From positions 60,285 through 124,284 of the forward strand of contig MESL01000031.1 of NCBI GenBank assembly GCA_001770955.1: a stretch of DNA of 64,000 nucleotides, written 5' to 3'. The notes under the pieces were generated by a model that saw only the letters and a list, made by a program, of their open reading frames with translations, had not been told where the DNA came from and ran no database searches. Positions 27,577 to 37,689 of the stretch are shown here, in pieces (position 1 is the stretch's first letter; the number at the start of each line of letters is the position of its first letter). The translations under genes and the position numbers were made by a program. The DNA comes from Burkholderiales bacterium RIFCSPLOWO2_12_FULL_65_40 (lineage in GTDB: Bacteria > Pseudomonadota > Gammaproteobacteria > Burkholderiales > Burkholderiaceae_C).

Positions 27577-28173
27577 CTACGCCCGGGCGCCCGAGAGCGA
27601 GGCCCCAGCCGCACTGGCGGAGGCCGGCATGGCCCGGTGCACCTGGGCGCGTTTGTTGCGCAGACGCGGCACATGCACCGCCGGAGGTTCCCCGTTGATG
27701 GCAGAGATGCACAGCACCAGCGTGACGGTGTGCGAGCCCTCCTCGCGGTCGTCGCCGGCATAGGCACGGTAGCTGCCATTGCCCTGCCCGTGGCTGCGGG
27801 GCACGGTATGAAAAGCCACGCGTGCCCCACCCACGCGCTGGCCACCGAAGGGCAGCACACGCAGCCTCGCATCGCGGTCCAGCGCCAGCCCCAGATGGCC
27901 GTCGCGGTTGATCAGGTCGGTGCGGATGGCACGCCAGGTCTGTCCCTCATCGGTGGACAACTGCCAGGTGCCTGCCTGGGCGTCCAGGTGCTCAATCACC
28001 ACCCCGGCCGCCACCGGCATGCCGGGGCAGTTCTGCTCGACGATGCGGGCCAGCGTATTGCCCCCCAGACCCGTGCAGCCCTGGGACGCACCCGAAACCC
28101 CCGATGGCCGTTCCCCGCCGCAGCAGGAGACGTGAGAGAGGGCGGAACCGTGGTGGAGTGCGTGGGCAGTCAT
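27577..28173 (-). CDS. Hypothetical protein with one cadherin-like/VCBS-type module
   Basis: A 198-residue protein. Residues ~50-150 (GVVIEHLDAQAGTWQLSTDEGQTWRAI..LGLALDRDARLRVLPFGGQ..GARVAFHTVPRSHG..SHTVTLVLCISAINGEPP) resemble one unit of the Ig-like repeats that occur in tandem in giant RTX/VCBS adhesins. Here there is just one and no signal peptide. The N-terminus has Cys pairs (VSCCGGERPSG) and the C-terminus is basic and Ala-rich. It is divergent from the response regulator and may share its control region. The repeat resemblance is from memory. Confidence 0.55.
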   Translation of the reverse strand: MTAHALHHGSALSHVSCCGGERPSGVSGASQGCTGLGGNTLARIVEQNCPGMPVAAGVVIEHLDAQAGTWQLSTDEGQTWRAIRTDLINRDGHLGLALDRDARLRVLPFGGQRVGGARVAFHTVPRSHGQGNGSYRAYAGDDREEGSHTVTLVLCISAINGEPPAVHVPRLRNKRAQVHRAMPASASAAGASLSGARA

Positions 28174-28266
28174 GGGATACCTTTGATACCGGGGGGGCAG
28201 GACGAAGATCGGCGCATTGGCGCGCACCTCCTGTGCATTTCAATGCTTGACAGAAAGTCTAAAAAG

Positions 28267-28280
28267 CGAACGACCGTTCG
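28267..28280. promoter_or_regulatory. Palindromic operator candidate
   Basis: CGAACG-AC-CGTTCG, two perfect 6-bp arms, lies between the divergent module-protein gene and the response regulator gene, 56 bp before the latter. The shape suits a TetR-type or similar dimeric regulator; no TetR gene is in the neighbourhood. A TTGACA box stands at 28247-28252. Confidence 0.4.
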
Positions 28281-28335
28281 TCTATCGCCCAAATGGACTA
28301 GCCCGCAGCCCCGCGTTGTGCGTAATACTTGCCGT

Positions 28336-28971
28336 ATGACTGCCCGCCTTTTGCTCGTGGATGACCACAACCTGTTCCGCACAGGGCTTCGCCTGATCGT
28401 CCAGGACCATCCCGGCGTGGGCACGATTGCCGAGGCGGGCTCCATCGCCGATGCCTGCGCGCTGCAACTGTCCGACACCGATCTGGTGTTGCTGGACATC
28501 CAGTTGCCCGGCATGAGCGGCCTCGACGGCCTGCGGCTGCTGCGCCAGGCCTGCCCCAAGGCGCGCATCGTGCTGGTTTCAGCCAGCGTGGCGCCCGATG
28601 CGATCCATGAGGCGCGCGTCCGAGGCGCCGATGGTTTTCTGCCCAAGTCCGCCAGCGCCGAGGACATCCTGGAGGCCATCACCTGCGCCCTGGCGGGCCA
28701 GCCCTGTTTTCCGATCAACAGCGGCAACAGCGCCACCACGCGCGGCCCGGACACACCCTCGCTGACGGCGCGCCAGCTCGACGTGCTGTGCCTGCTCTGC
28801 ACCGGCAAGCCCAACAAAGTCATCGCGCGCGATCTGGGCCTGAGCGAGAACACCGTGCGGGTGCATGTGGCGGCCATCTTTGCCCAACTGGGCGTCAACA
28901 GCCGCAGCGCCGCCTTGCTCGCGGCGCAGCGCCTGGGCCTGTCCACCCCCCAGCTTCATGACGCCCTCTGA
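28336..28971 (+). CDS. NarL/LuxR-family response regulator
   Basis: A 211-residue two-component regulator. The receiver domain (~5-120) has the acidic pair in LLLVDDHNLF, the phosphoacceptor Asp54 in LVLLDIQLPGMSG and the Lys in GFLPKSAS. The LuxR-type HTH (~145-205) reads LTARQLDVLCLLCTGKPNKVIARDLGLSENTVRVHVAAIFAQLGV. Its last 14 bases overlap the hybrid kinase gene, so the two are translationally coupled and very likely partners. The target genes are unknown; divergent 27577-28173 is a candidate. Confidence 0.92.
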   Translation: MTARLLLVDDHNLFRTGLRLIVQDHPGVGTIAEAGSIADACALQLSDTDLVLLDIQLPGMSGLDGLRLLRQACPKARIVLVSASVAPDAIHEARVRGADGFLPKSASAEDILEAITCALAGQPCFPINSGNSATTRGPDTPSLTARQLDVLCLLCTGKPNKVIARDLGLSENTVRVHVAAIFAQLGVNSRSAALLAAQRLGLSTPQLHDAL

Positions 28972-30829
28972 GGCCCTGCCGGCGCAGCCGAACGCCGCCC
29001 ACCCGCCCACCCGCCTGGGATGGCCGGTGTGGGAACGCGATGAGGTGCTGCGCGAACAGGTGGCCCTGCTGCGGCAGAACTTTCCGATGACGCTCTTGGC
29101 GTCGCTGGCCACGGCACTGGGCACGCTGTGGGTCATGGCGCGCGTGGCCGATCCACAGGCCACCGCCGTGTGGCTGGTGTCGCACGCGCTGGTGGTGGCT
29201 GGGGTGTACATCACCGTGCGTGGCATCGCCCCTTTCACCGAGCCAGCTCGGAAGGGCGCCCGCAAGCTGATCGCCTGCATGGCCGCCATGGGGCTGAGCT
29301 GGGGGAGCCTCGGGTACGTGGTGCTTTACTGGGGCACCTCCGACAGCGTGATCTACGCCATCGGCATCATCAGCACGGTGTCGTCCGGCGCGCTGGGGCT
29401 GGGGGCACCTTTGTACCGTGCCTATGTCACCTACCTCACCAGCGCCATCGGCGGCGTGATGATTGCGGTGGCGCTGGGGGGCGGGCCGGTGATGTGGCCC
29501 GCACTGTTTCTGGTGGCGGTCTATTACGCACTCACCTGCATGCAGGCGCACACCGCCGACCAGGCCACGCGGCGCAGCATCGGGCTCAAGCTGGAGAACG
29601 AGAGGCTCGTCACCCAGTTGCGCGCCGAGTCGCAGCGCGCCCTGGCGGCCCAGGAGGCCGCCGAGCAGGCCGACCGCGACAAGTCCCGCTTTCTGGCGGC
29701 TGCCAGCCACGACCTGCGCCAGCCCCTGCATGCCATGGGCCTGTTTCTGGAGTCGCTGCAGCGCAGCCCGCTCAATGACCACCAGCGCACCGTGCTCGGG
29801 CACGCCCACACAGCCTCCAGCGCTGCGGCCGAGATGCTCACCACCTTGCTGGACTATTCACGGCTGGAGGCCGGTGTCGTCAAGGTGCGCGCTGAAGCCT
29901 TTGCCGTGCAGCCGCTGCTGACGGCGCTGGAGCAGGAGTTCGGCGTGCAGGCCGACACGGCAGGCCTCGTGTACCGCACGCGCGAGACCTCGGCGGCGGC
30001 CTATGCCGACCGCTCGCTGGTCGGGCTGGTGATGCACAACTTCATCTCCAACGCGCTGCGCTACACCGCCCGGGGCGGCGTGCTGATTGCCTGCCGCACA
30101 CGCGGCAAGCGCCTGGCGCTGGAGGTGTGGGACACCGGGCAAGGCATTCCGCAGCACCAGTGGCAAGCCATCTTCAAAGAGTTCCACCAGCTCGGAAACC
30201 CCGAGCGCGACCGCCGCAAGGGCCTGGGGTTGGGGCTGGCCATCGTGCAGCGGCTGGCGCGCGAGATGAAGACCTCGGTCGAGGTGCTCTCGCAGCCTGG
30301 GCGCGGCTCGGTGTTCCGGCTCTGGCTGGACCGCTGGCAGGGCGCCCTGGAAGACGACACCGCGCCAGCGCCCGATGCGCGCAGCCTGGTGGGCCTCAGG
30401 GTGCTGGCCATCGATGACGACGAAGGCGTGCGCATGGGGATGCAGTCGCTTCTGCAGAGCTGGGGCTGCCTGTGCATCACGGCCGAGTCGGGTGCGCAGG
30501 CGCTGGAATACCTCGATGACATCACGCCCGACCTCATCATCACCGACTTCCGCCTGCGCCACGAAGAGACCGGCAAACAGGCTCTGCAGGCCCTGCGCGC
30601 CTACATGGGGACGCCTGTGCCGGCCATCATCATGACGGGGGACACATCACCCCAGCGCCTGCGCGATGCGCAGTCCACCTCGGCCCTGCTGCTGCACAAG
30701 CCCGTCTCCACGGGCCAGTTGCGCACGGCCATCGTGCATCTGATCACGCACACGGATGCCACCGCCACCACGCAGCCGGCACCGCTGGAGAGCGACCCGG
30801 CTACAGCCAGCGCCGCAGAAGGCCCATGA
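28958..30829 (+). CDS. Membrane-bound hybrid sensor histidine kinase
   Basis: A 623-residue kinase. Residues ~43-205 hold about six membrane segments with no large periplasmic sensor. A coiled coil follows, then the HisKA box FLAAASHDLRQPLHAMGLFLESL (His251). The HATPase region has FISNALRYTARGG, DTGQGIP and KGLGLGLAIVQRLA. A C-terminal receiver (~485-605) has the acidic pair AIDDDEG and Asp530 in LIITDFRLRHEETG. The SHDLRQPLHA box and domain order are typical of the hybrid kinases paired with NarL-type regulators. The start overlaps the regulator gene by 14 bp, and the 3' end overlaps the aldehyde dehydrogenase gene by 29 bp, tail to tail. Signal unknown. Confidence 0.92.
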   Translation: MTPSEALPAQPNAAHPPTRLGWPVWERDEVLREQVALLRQNFPMTLLASLATALGTLWVMARVADPQATAVWLVSHALVVAGVYITVRGIAPFTEPARKGARKLIACMAAMGLSWGSLGYVVLYWGTSDSVIYAIGIISTVSSGALGLGAPLYRAYVTYLTSAIGGVMIAVALGGGPVMWPALFLVAVYYALTCMQAHTADQATRRSIGLKLENERLVTQLRAESQRALAAQEAAEQADRDKSRFLAAASHDLRQPLHAMGLFLESLQRSPLNDHQRTVLGHAHTASSAAAEMLTTLLDYSRLEAGVVKVRAEAFAVQPLLTALEQEFGVQADTAGLVYRTRETSAAAYADRSLVGLVMHNFISNALRYTARGGVLIACRTRGKRLALEVWDTGQGIPQHQWQAIFKEFHQLGNPERDRRKGLGLGLAIVQRLAREMKTSVEVLSQPGRGSVFRLWLDRWQGALEDDTAPAPDARSLVGLRVLAIDDDEGVRMGMQSLLQSWGCLCITAESGAQALEYLDDITPDLIITDFRLRHEETGKQALQALRAYMGTPVPAIIMTGDTSPQRLRDAQSTSALLLHKPVSTGQLRTAIVHLITHTDATATTQPAPLESDPATASAAEGP

Positions 30830-32240
30830 CCTGATCGAAGCGCGCGCCGTAGGGTGGGTAGAACAGCGAGCCCATGGCCCAGCGCGACTGCACCAGCACC
30901 GATTTCTGGTGGCAAAAGCGCAGGAAGCCCGCCTCGCCGTGGTAGGCGCCCCAGCCGCTGTCGCCCACGCCGCCAAACGGCAGACCGTCGTGGGCGATGT
31001 GCATCAGCGTGTCGTTCACCGTCACGCCGCCGCTCACGGTGCGGCGCAGCACGTCGTCGCGCACGCCGGTGTCGTTGCCAAACCAGTACAACGCCAGCGG
31101 GCGCGGGCCGCTGTTGATGTGGGTGATGGCGTCGTCGAGCCGGTCGTACGAGATCACGGGCAGGATGGGGCCGAAGATTTCTTCCTGCATCAGCTGCATG
31201 CCCGAGGTGGCGCCAAACACCAGCACGGGCGCCATCTGACGGCTGGTGGCGCCATCCTGCACGGCGGCAGACGGGTCGGGCTGGCTGCCTGGGGCCGGGT
31301 CCATGTTCTGCACGTCGGCGCCCTGCGTCTGGGCCTGCTGCAGCATGGTGCGCAGGCGCGCGAGGTGGCGCGGGCTGATGATCGAGGCGTAGTCGGGGTT
31401 GCCCGCGATGCGCGGGAACAGCTTGGCCACAGCCGCGCGGAAGGCCTCGGCAAACGCCGCTTCGTGGCCCCGGGGCAGCAGCACGTAGTCGGGGGCGATG
31501 CAGGTCTGGCCGGCGTTGAGCAGCTTGCCGTGCGCGATCTTGAGCGCTGCATCCTGCAGGTTGCAGCTCGCATCGACGATGCAGGGCGACTTGCCGCCCA
31601 GTTCCAGCGTGGTCGGCGTGAGGTTGACCGCCGCCGCCTGCGCCACCTTGCGGCCCACGGCGGTGGAACCGGTGAACACCAGGTGGTCGAACGGCAGCGC
31701 AGAAAAAGCGCTGGCCAGGGCGGCGTCGCCCTGCACCACGCAGACCTCGTCGGGCGTGAAGAACTGGGCGATCAACTGCGCCATCTGCGCCGAGGTGTGG
31801 GGCGTGAGTTCGCTGGGCTTGATCATCACGCGGTTGCCGGCCGCCAGCGCGGTGATGGCGGGCGCCAGCGCGAGCTGCACCGGGTAATTCCAGGGCGAGA
31901 CCACGCCCACCACGCCCAGCGGCTGGCGCTGGATCATGGCGCTGGCGGGCTGCAGGAAGATGGGGGTGCGCACCTTCTGCGGCTTCATCCAGCGGCCCAG
32001 GTGGCGCAGGGTGTGCGAGATCAGGGTGCGCAGCACGAACATGTCGGCGATCTCGGTCAGGCGCTGCGAGCGCACGCCAAAGTCGGCCTGCACGGCAGCG
32101 GCCAGCGTCGGGCCGTGCTCATCAAGGAGCTTGCGCATGCGCAGGATGCGCTCGCGGCGCACCACCAGGGGCACGTCCACCTGGGCGCGGCTGGCCTGGT
32201 ACTGGGCGTCAAACAGGGCTTGGAGATCGACAGTGTTCAT
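30801..32240 (-). CDS. Coniferyl-aldehyde dehydrogenase-type ALDH
   Basis: A 479-residue NAD(P)-dependent aldehyde dehydrogenase of the coniferyl/fatty-aldehyde group (CalB-like, with a hydrophobic C-terminal end and no N-terminal extension). VVSPWNYPVQLALAPAI opens the cofactor fold, FTGSTAVGRKV binds the coenzyme, TTLELGGKSP carries the general base Glu (~212), and LNAGQTCIAPDYVLLP the catalytic Cys247. FGGVGDSGWGAYHGEAGF is typical of the group. Substrate specificity cannot be proven; no lignin-degradation genes adjoin. It overlaps the kinase gene by 29 bp at the 3' end. Confidence 0.88.
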   Translation of the reverse strand: MNTVDLQALFDAQYQASRAQVDVPLVVRRERILRMRKLLDEHGPTLAAAVQADFGVRSQRLTEIADMFVLRTLISHTLRHLGRWMKPQKVRTPIFLQPASAMIQRQPLGVVGVVSPWNYPVQLALAPAITALAAGNRVMIKPSELTPHTSAQMAQLIAQFFTPDEVCVVQGDAALASAFSALPFDHLVFTGSTAVGRKVAQAAAVNLTPTTLELGGKSPCIVDASCNLQDAALKIAHGKLLNAGQTCIAPDYVLLPRGHEAAFAEAFRAAVAKLFPRIAGNPDYASIISPRHLARLRTMLQQAQTQGADVQNMDPAPGSQPDPSAAVQDGATSRQMAPVLVFGATSGMQLMQEEIFGPILPVISYDRLDDAITHINSGPRPLALYWFGNDTGVRDDVLRRTVSGGVTVNDTLMHIAHDGLPFGGVGDSGWGAYHGEAGFLRFCHQKSVLVQSRWAMGSLFYPPYGARFDQVMGLLRRWL

Positions 32241-32288
32241 CCGCGCATCATAGGGCGGCGGCTGGAATCCGTGTTTAGAGAAGACCGT

Positions 32289-32642
32289 CTACGAGCCGCC
32301 GGGCTCACGCGGCTGCACGTCGGTGACTTCGTCCGCCCCGGGCAGGGGACGCAGGTGCACCGGCGGCTGCGGGCGTGCCTCCGGCGGGGTGGGCGGAGCC
32401 CCCTCCGTGCGGCTCCAGCGGGCGCCGGAGCGGTACACCGAACTCCAGCCCGCGCGCGGATCGATGCGCACCGTCCACGGGGCAATGGGGCGCCCGGTGA
32501 TCTGCGCCCACACGGCGCGCAAGCCCCAGACCAGGGCCAGCACCAGAACTGCGGCGAGCAGGCTCAGGAAGAAGACCAGACCCACGGCCACCAGCAGCGC
32601 CCGCACCAGAAAGCGGGCCAGACCCGCGAGCAAATCGTTCAA
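32289..32642 (-). CDS. Small membrane protein of unknown function
   Basis: A 117-residue protein with one long hydrophobic stretch (LVRALLVAVGLVFFLSLLAAVLVLALVWGL, ~residues 10-40, one or two membrane passes), then a Pro-rich hydrophilic tail. I start it at the TTG codon at 32642, preceded by GGAGGTTGC. The upstream ATG at 32678 lies inside a palindromic repeat and is unlikely to be used. It lies between clpB and the aldehyde dehydrogenase gene on the same strand. No function recognised. Confidence 0.6.
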   Translation of the reverse strand: MNDLLAGLARFLVRALLVAVGLVFFLSLLAAVLVLALVWGLRAVWAQITGRPIAPWTVRIDPRAGWSSVYRSGARWSRTEGAPPTPPEARPQPPVHLRPLPGADEVTDVQPREPGGS

Positions 32643-32660
32643 GCAACCTCCAGAAACTGG

Positions 32661-32712
32661 AATAAAAATAGCCTCCAACGCCCATCCATCATGCGTCAGA
32701 AGCTATTTTATT
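32661..32712. repeat. AAAATAGCC..AGCTATTTTA palindromic repeat
   Basis: Arms AATAAAAATAGCCTCCAACGC and GCGTCAGAAGCTATTTTATT around a short CCATCCATCAT centre. It ends 11 bp from the clpB stop and fills most of the gap between clpB and the membrane protein gene. Confidence 0.75.
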
Positions 32713-32722
32713 CATAGCAACA

Positions 32723-35323
<2,601 letters not shown>

Positions 35324-35349
35324 GGGTGTGGTTCTCCTGTTGCCCCACA

Positions 35350-35377
35350 GCTTAGGCCCAAGCTCCATTTTTCAACC
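35350..35377 (-). promoter_or_regulatory. Possible sigma-32 promoter of clpB
   Basis: Read on the minus strand, GGTTGAAAA and, about 13 bases later, CCTAAG resemble the heat-shock -35 (CTTGAAA) and -10 (CCCCAT) elements, 27 bp upstream of clpB. The -10 match is poor. Confidence 0.3.
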
Positions 35378-35454
35378 GGCGCGACGCAATGGAAAGGCGC
35401 CGCCCTCTAAATTTCGCTTGACCTTGAAGTTTGTTGAAGGTTTTCAATGGCGCC

Positions 35455-36171
35455 ATGACCTTCATCGACACCCCCACCCTGCTGCGCCAGACCCCCCTCC
35501 TCGACCACACGCACCCGCGCATCCAGGCGCTGGTCGCGCAGCGCGGATGGCGCATGCTGCCCGAGCGCGAGCGCATCGGCGCCATCTACGACTTCGTGCG
35601 CGACGAGATCGCTTTTGGCTACAACCTGGCCGACGACCTGCCCGCCTCGCGCGTGCTGGCCGACGGCATCGGACAATGCAACACCAAGGGCACGCTGTTC
35701 ATGGCGCTGCTGCGCGCCTGCGGCATCCCGTGCCGGCTGCACGGTTTCACCATCGACAAGGCGCTGCAAAAAGGCGCCATCACCGGCGTCGCCTACGTTC
35801 TCGCGCCGCGCAGCATCGTGCACAGCTGGGTGGAGGTGTGGTTCGACGGCCGCTGGCGGGAGCTGGAGGGTTTCATCCTCGATGGCGCCTATCTGCGCGC
35901 CCTGCAGCAGCGCTTTGCCACACACCAGGGGCCGTTTTGCGGCTACGGCGCCGCCACGCCCGACCTGCAGCGCCCGCCCGTCGAGTGGCAGGGCGGCAAC
36001 ACCTACATCCAGAAGGACGGCATCAACCACGACTTCGGCGTGTTCGACGACCCCGACGCCTTTTACGCGCGCCACGGCGCCAACCTATCGGGGATCAAGC
36101 GCTGGCTGTTCCAGGCCGTGGTGCGCCGCTGGATGAACCGCAACGTGGCGCGCATCCGCGACGGTGGCTGA
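35455..36171 (+). CDS. Transglutaminase-like cysteine protease-fold protein
   Basis: A 238-residue cytoplasmic protein with a transglutaminase core. The triad is visible as Cys75 (GIGQCNTKGTLFMALLRACGI), His123 (IVHSWVEVWFDG) and the Asp in LEGFILDGAYL. FVRDEIAFGYN precedes it. Such proteins may be peptidases or amidases; the substrate is unknown. An in-frame ATG at 35431 would add eight residues; I prefer 35455. It is divergent from clpB and convergent with moaE. Confidence 0.85.
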   Translation: MTFIDTPTLLRQTPLLDHTHPRIQALVAQRGWRMLPERERIGAIYDFVRDEIAFGYNLADDLPASRVLADGIGQCNTKGTLFMALLRACGIPCRLHGFTIDKALQKGAITGVAYVLAPRSIVHSWVEVWFDGRWRELEGFILDGAYLRALQQRFATHQGPFCGYGAATPDLQRPPVEWQGGNTYIQKDGINHDFGVFDDPDAFYARHGANLSGIKRWLFQAVVRRWMNRNVARIRDGG

Positions 36172-36174
36172 GAT

Positions 36175-36654
36175 TCAGGTGTTGGGCAGCGCGGCGATGC
36201 CCCAGCGCGCCAGGGCGGCGTCGTCGCTCACGCGCGCATCGACCCAGCGGGCGCCCTGTGCGGTTTCTTCCTTCTTCCAGAACGGCGCCTGGGTCTTGAG
36301 GTAGTCCATGAGAAATTCGCAGGCCTGAAAGCTCGCCCCCCGGTGCGCTGAGGTCACGGCCACCAGCACGATCTGGTCGAGCGGCGCGAGCAGGCCCACG
36401 CGGTGGATGACGCGCGCGCCAAAGATGTCGAAGCGCTGGTGCGCCGCGTCGATCATGGCCTCGATGGATTTCTCGGTCATGCCGGGGTAATGCTCCAGCT
36501 CCATCGAGGACACCTGGTCGCCCTCATTGCGGTCGCGCACCGTGCCGACAAAGCAGCACACGGCGCCAACGCCTTTCTGGCCCGCACGCAAGGCGGCTAG
36601 CTCGGCGGACACGTCAAAATCCTGGGTCTGAATGGAAACACGGGACTGGGTCAT
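36175..36654 (-). CDS. moaE: Molybdopterin synthase catalytic subunit
   Basis: A 159-residue MoaE, which transfers sulfur from the MoaD thiocarboxylate to precursor Z to make molybdopterin. GAVCCFVGTVRDRNEGDQVSSMELEHYPGM is the family start, IHRVGLLAPLDQIVLVAVTSAHRG the core, and YLKTQAPFWKKEE carries the catalytic lysines. The frame is open to 36894 but the ATG at 36654 matches the family N-terminus. Its partner moaD is 4.5 kb away in the same direction instead of adjacent. Confidence 0.95.
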   Translation of the reverse strand: MTQSRVSIQTQDFDVSAELAALRAGQKGVGAVCCFVGTVRDRNEGDQVSSMELEHYPGMTEKSIEAMIDAAHQRFDIFGARVIHRVGLLAPLDQIVLVAVTSAHRGASFQACEFLMDYLKTQAPFWKKEETAQGARWVDARVSDDAALARWGIAALPNT

Positions 36655-36679
36655 GGCGAGGGCTCTCCAAGGCAGCGCT

Positions 36680-36910
36680 TCAGGGCGAACGGTGCAGGCG
36701 CGGCGCAGCCAGCAGGGCGCGCTCTTCGTCCACGAAGGCCTGCAGTTGCCGCAGGGCGGGGGTCGAGGGCAACTGCTCCAGCAGCGACTGCAGCCGGGTG
36801 ATGTCCCCCACGGTGGGCGCCACCTTGATCTGCGCCTTGGCCGCGTCCAGGTTACCCGACTGGACCAGTGCAAAAACCTTGGTGGCCCATTCATTCTTGG
36901 TGCGCGCCAT
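36680..36910 (-). CDS. Small helical hypothetical protein
   Basis: A 76-residue protein, MARTKNEWATKVFALVQSG at the start, then GNLDAAKAQIKVAPTVGDITRLQSLLEQL, all predicted helical and soluble. I chose the ATG at 36910 (AGAAAGG is not strong; the frame is open to 36988). It is 25 bp upstream of moaE on the same strand and could be co-transcribed. No function recognised. Confidence 0.55.
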   Translation of the reverse strand: MARTKNEWATKVFALVQSGNLDAAKAQIKVAPTVGDITRLQSLLEQLPSTPALRQLQAFVDEERALLAAPRLHRSP

Positions 36911-36972
36911 GAAAGCCTTTCTCAAATCAACAGGATTGTCGCTACGATGAGCCTGCACTTTAAACCCTGAAG

Positions 36973-37227
36973 ATGGCCACCCAGACAATCACCACCGACC
37001 GATACCAGCTCTATCCGTCGCCCCGCAACGAGCAGCGCACGGTCTTCGCGCACCAGTTGTTCGTTCCCTACCCCTACGCATTGATTCACCTGCCCGACTA
37101 CGACCTGGCCGGCAAAGCCACCCTGTTTGCCGCCTGCCGCCTGGCCGACCAGAAAATGGGGCAGCTGGTGACGTTTGAACTGCCGCAGGACCAGGAACGC
37201 TTCGAGCGCCGGTTCACGCCCGACTGA
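36973..37227 (+). CDS. Small conserved hypothetical protein
   Basis: An 84-residue protein rich in Tyr and Phe (YQLYPSPRNEQRTVFAHQLFVPYPYALIHLPDYDLAGKATLFAACRLADQKMGQL). No signal peptide or membrane segment. Divergent from the 76-residue gene with 62 bp between them. No family I can name. Confidence 0.55.
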   Translation: MATQTITTDRYQLYPSPRNEQRTVFAHQLFVPYPYALIHLPDYDLAGKATLFAACRLADQKMGQLVTFELPQDQERFERRFTPD

Positions 37228-37296
37228 CCGCATGAGCGAGCGCCGGGCCGCTCCCCAGCAAGCTCGCACCGCAGTGCGCAGCACGGAGGTTACCCA

Positions 37297-37614
37297 GTGA
37301 ACGACGACAACCAGATTCTTGTCCCACCCTCCTTCATCGCCGTGCACAGCGATGCCCGGGGACGCCTGCGCGAACGCGCCGAGGTCGTACGCCAGCGCTA
37401 CGAACTGTGTGAAGACCTGGCCAGCCACCTGGTGGAGCACGCACAGACGCTGTACCACGTACAGGCACCGTCAGAGGCCGAGATCTTGCGGCGCATCCAT
37501 GCCGGGCTGTGCTCGGAGGGCGCGGGCGTCTCCATCGTGGAAGCCACCTGGGTCACGACACGACTGGCCGAGTTGCTGCAATGGCCGTGCCCGCAGCTGG
37601 ATGCGCCCGCCTGA
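37297..37614 (+). CDS. Small conserved hypothetical protein
   Basis: A 105-residue acidic helical protein: LVPPSFIAVHSDARGRLRERAEVVRQRYELCEDLASHLVEHAQTLYHV, then SEAEILRRIHAGLCSEGAGVSIVEATWVTTRLAELLQWPCP. Similar proteins in beta- and gammaproteobacteria are sometimes labelled 'ATPase with chaperone activity', but no Walker motif is present and I give that label no weight. GGAGG stands 9 bases before the ATG. Confidence 0.65.
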   Translation: MNDDNQILVPPSFIAVHSDARGRLRERAEVVRQRYELCEDLASHLVEHAQTLYHVQAPSEAEILRRIHAGLCSEGAGVSIVEATWVTTRLAELLQWPCPQLDAPA

Positions 37615-37689
37615 GACCACGCTTCCTGAACAAGAAATGCGGCGCTAAGATGGGTTTGCCCGTCTCCATCCCCGGGCTCAGGGGGTTCC

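Noticed and set aside
27380-27763. A plus-strand frame starting MKKPTENGQRKRKRSG
   Set aside because: It begins opposite the GNAT start and runs through the antisense of the module-protein gene; composition changes abruptly and no motif is seen.
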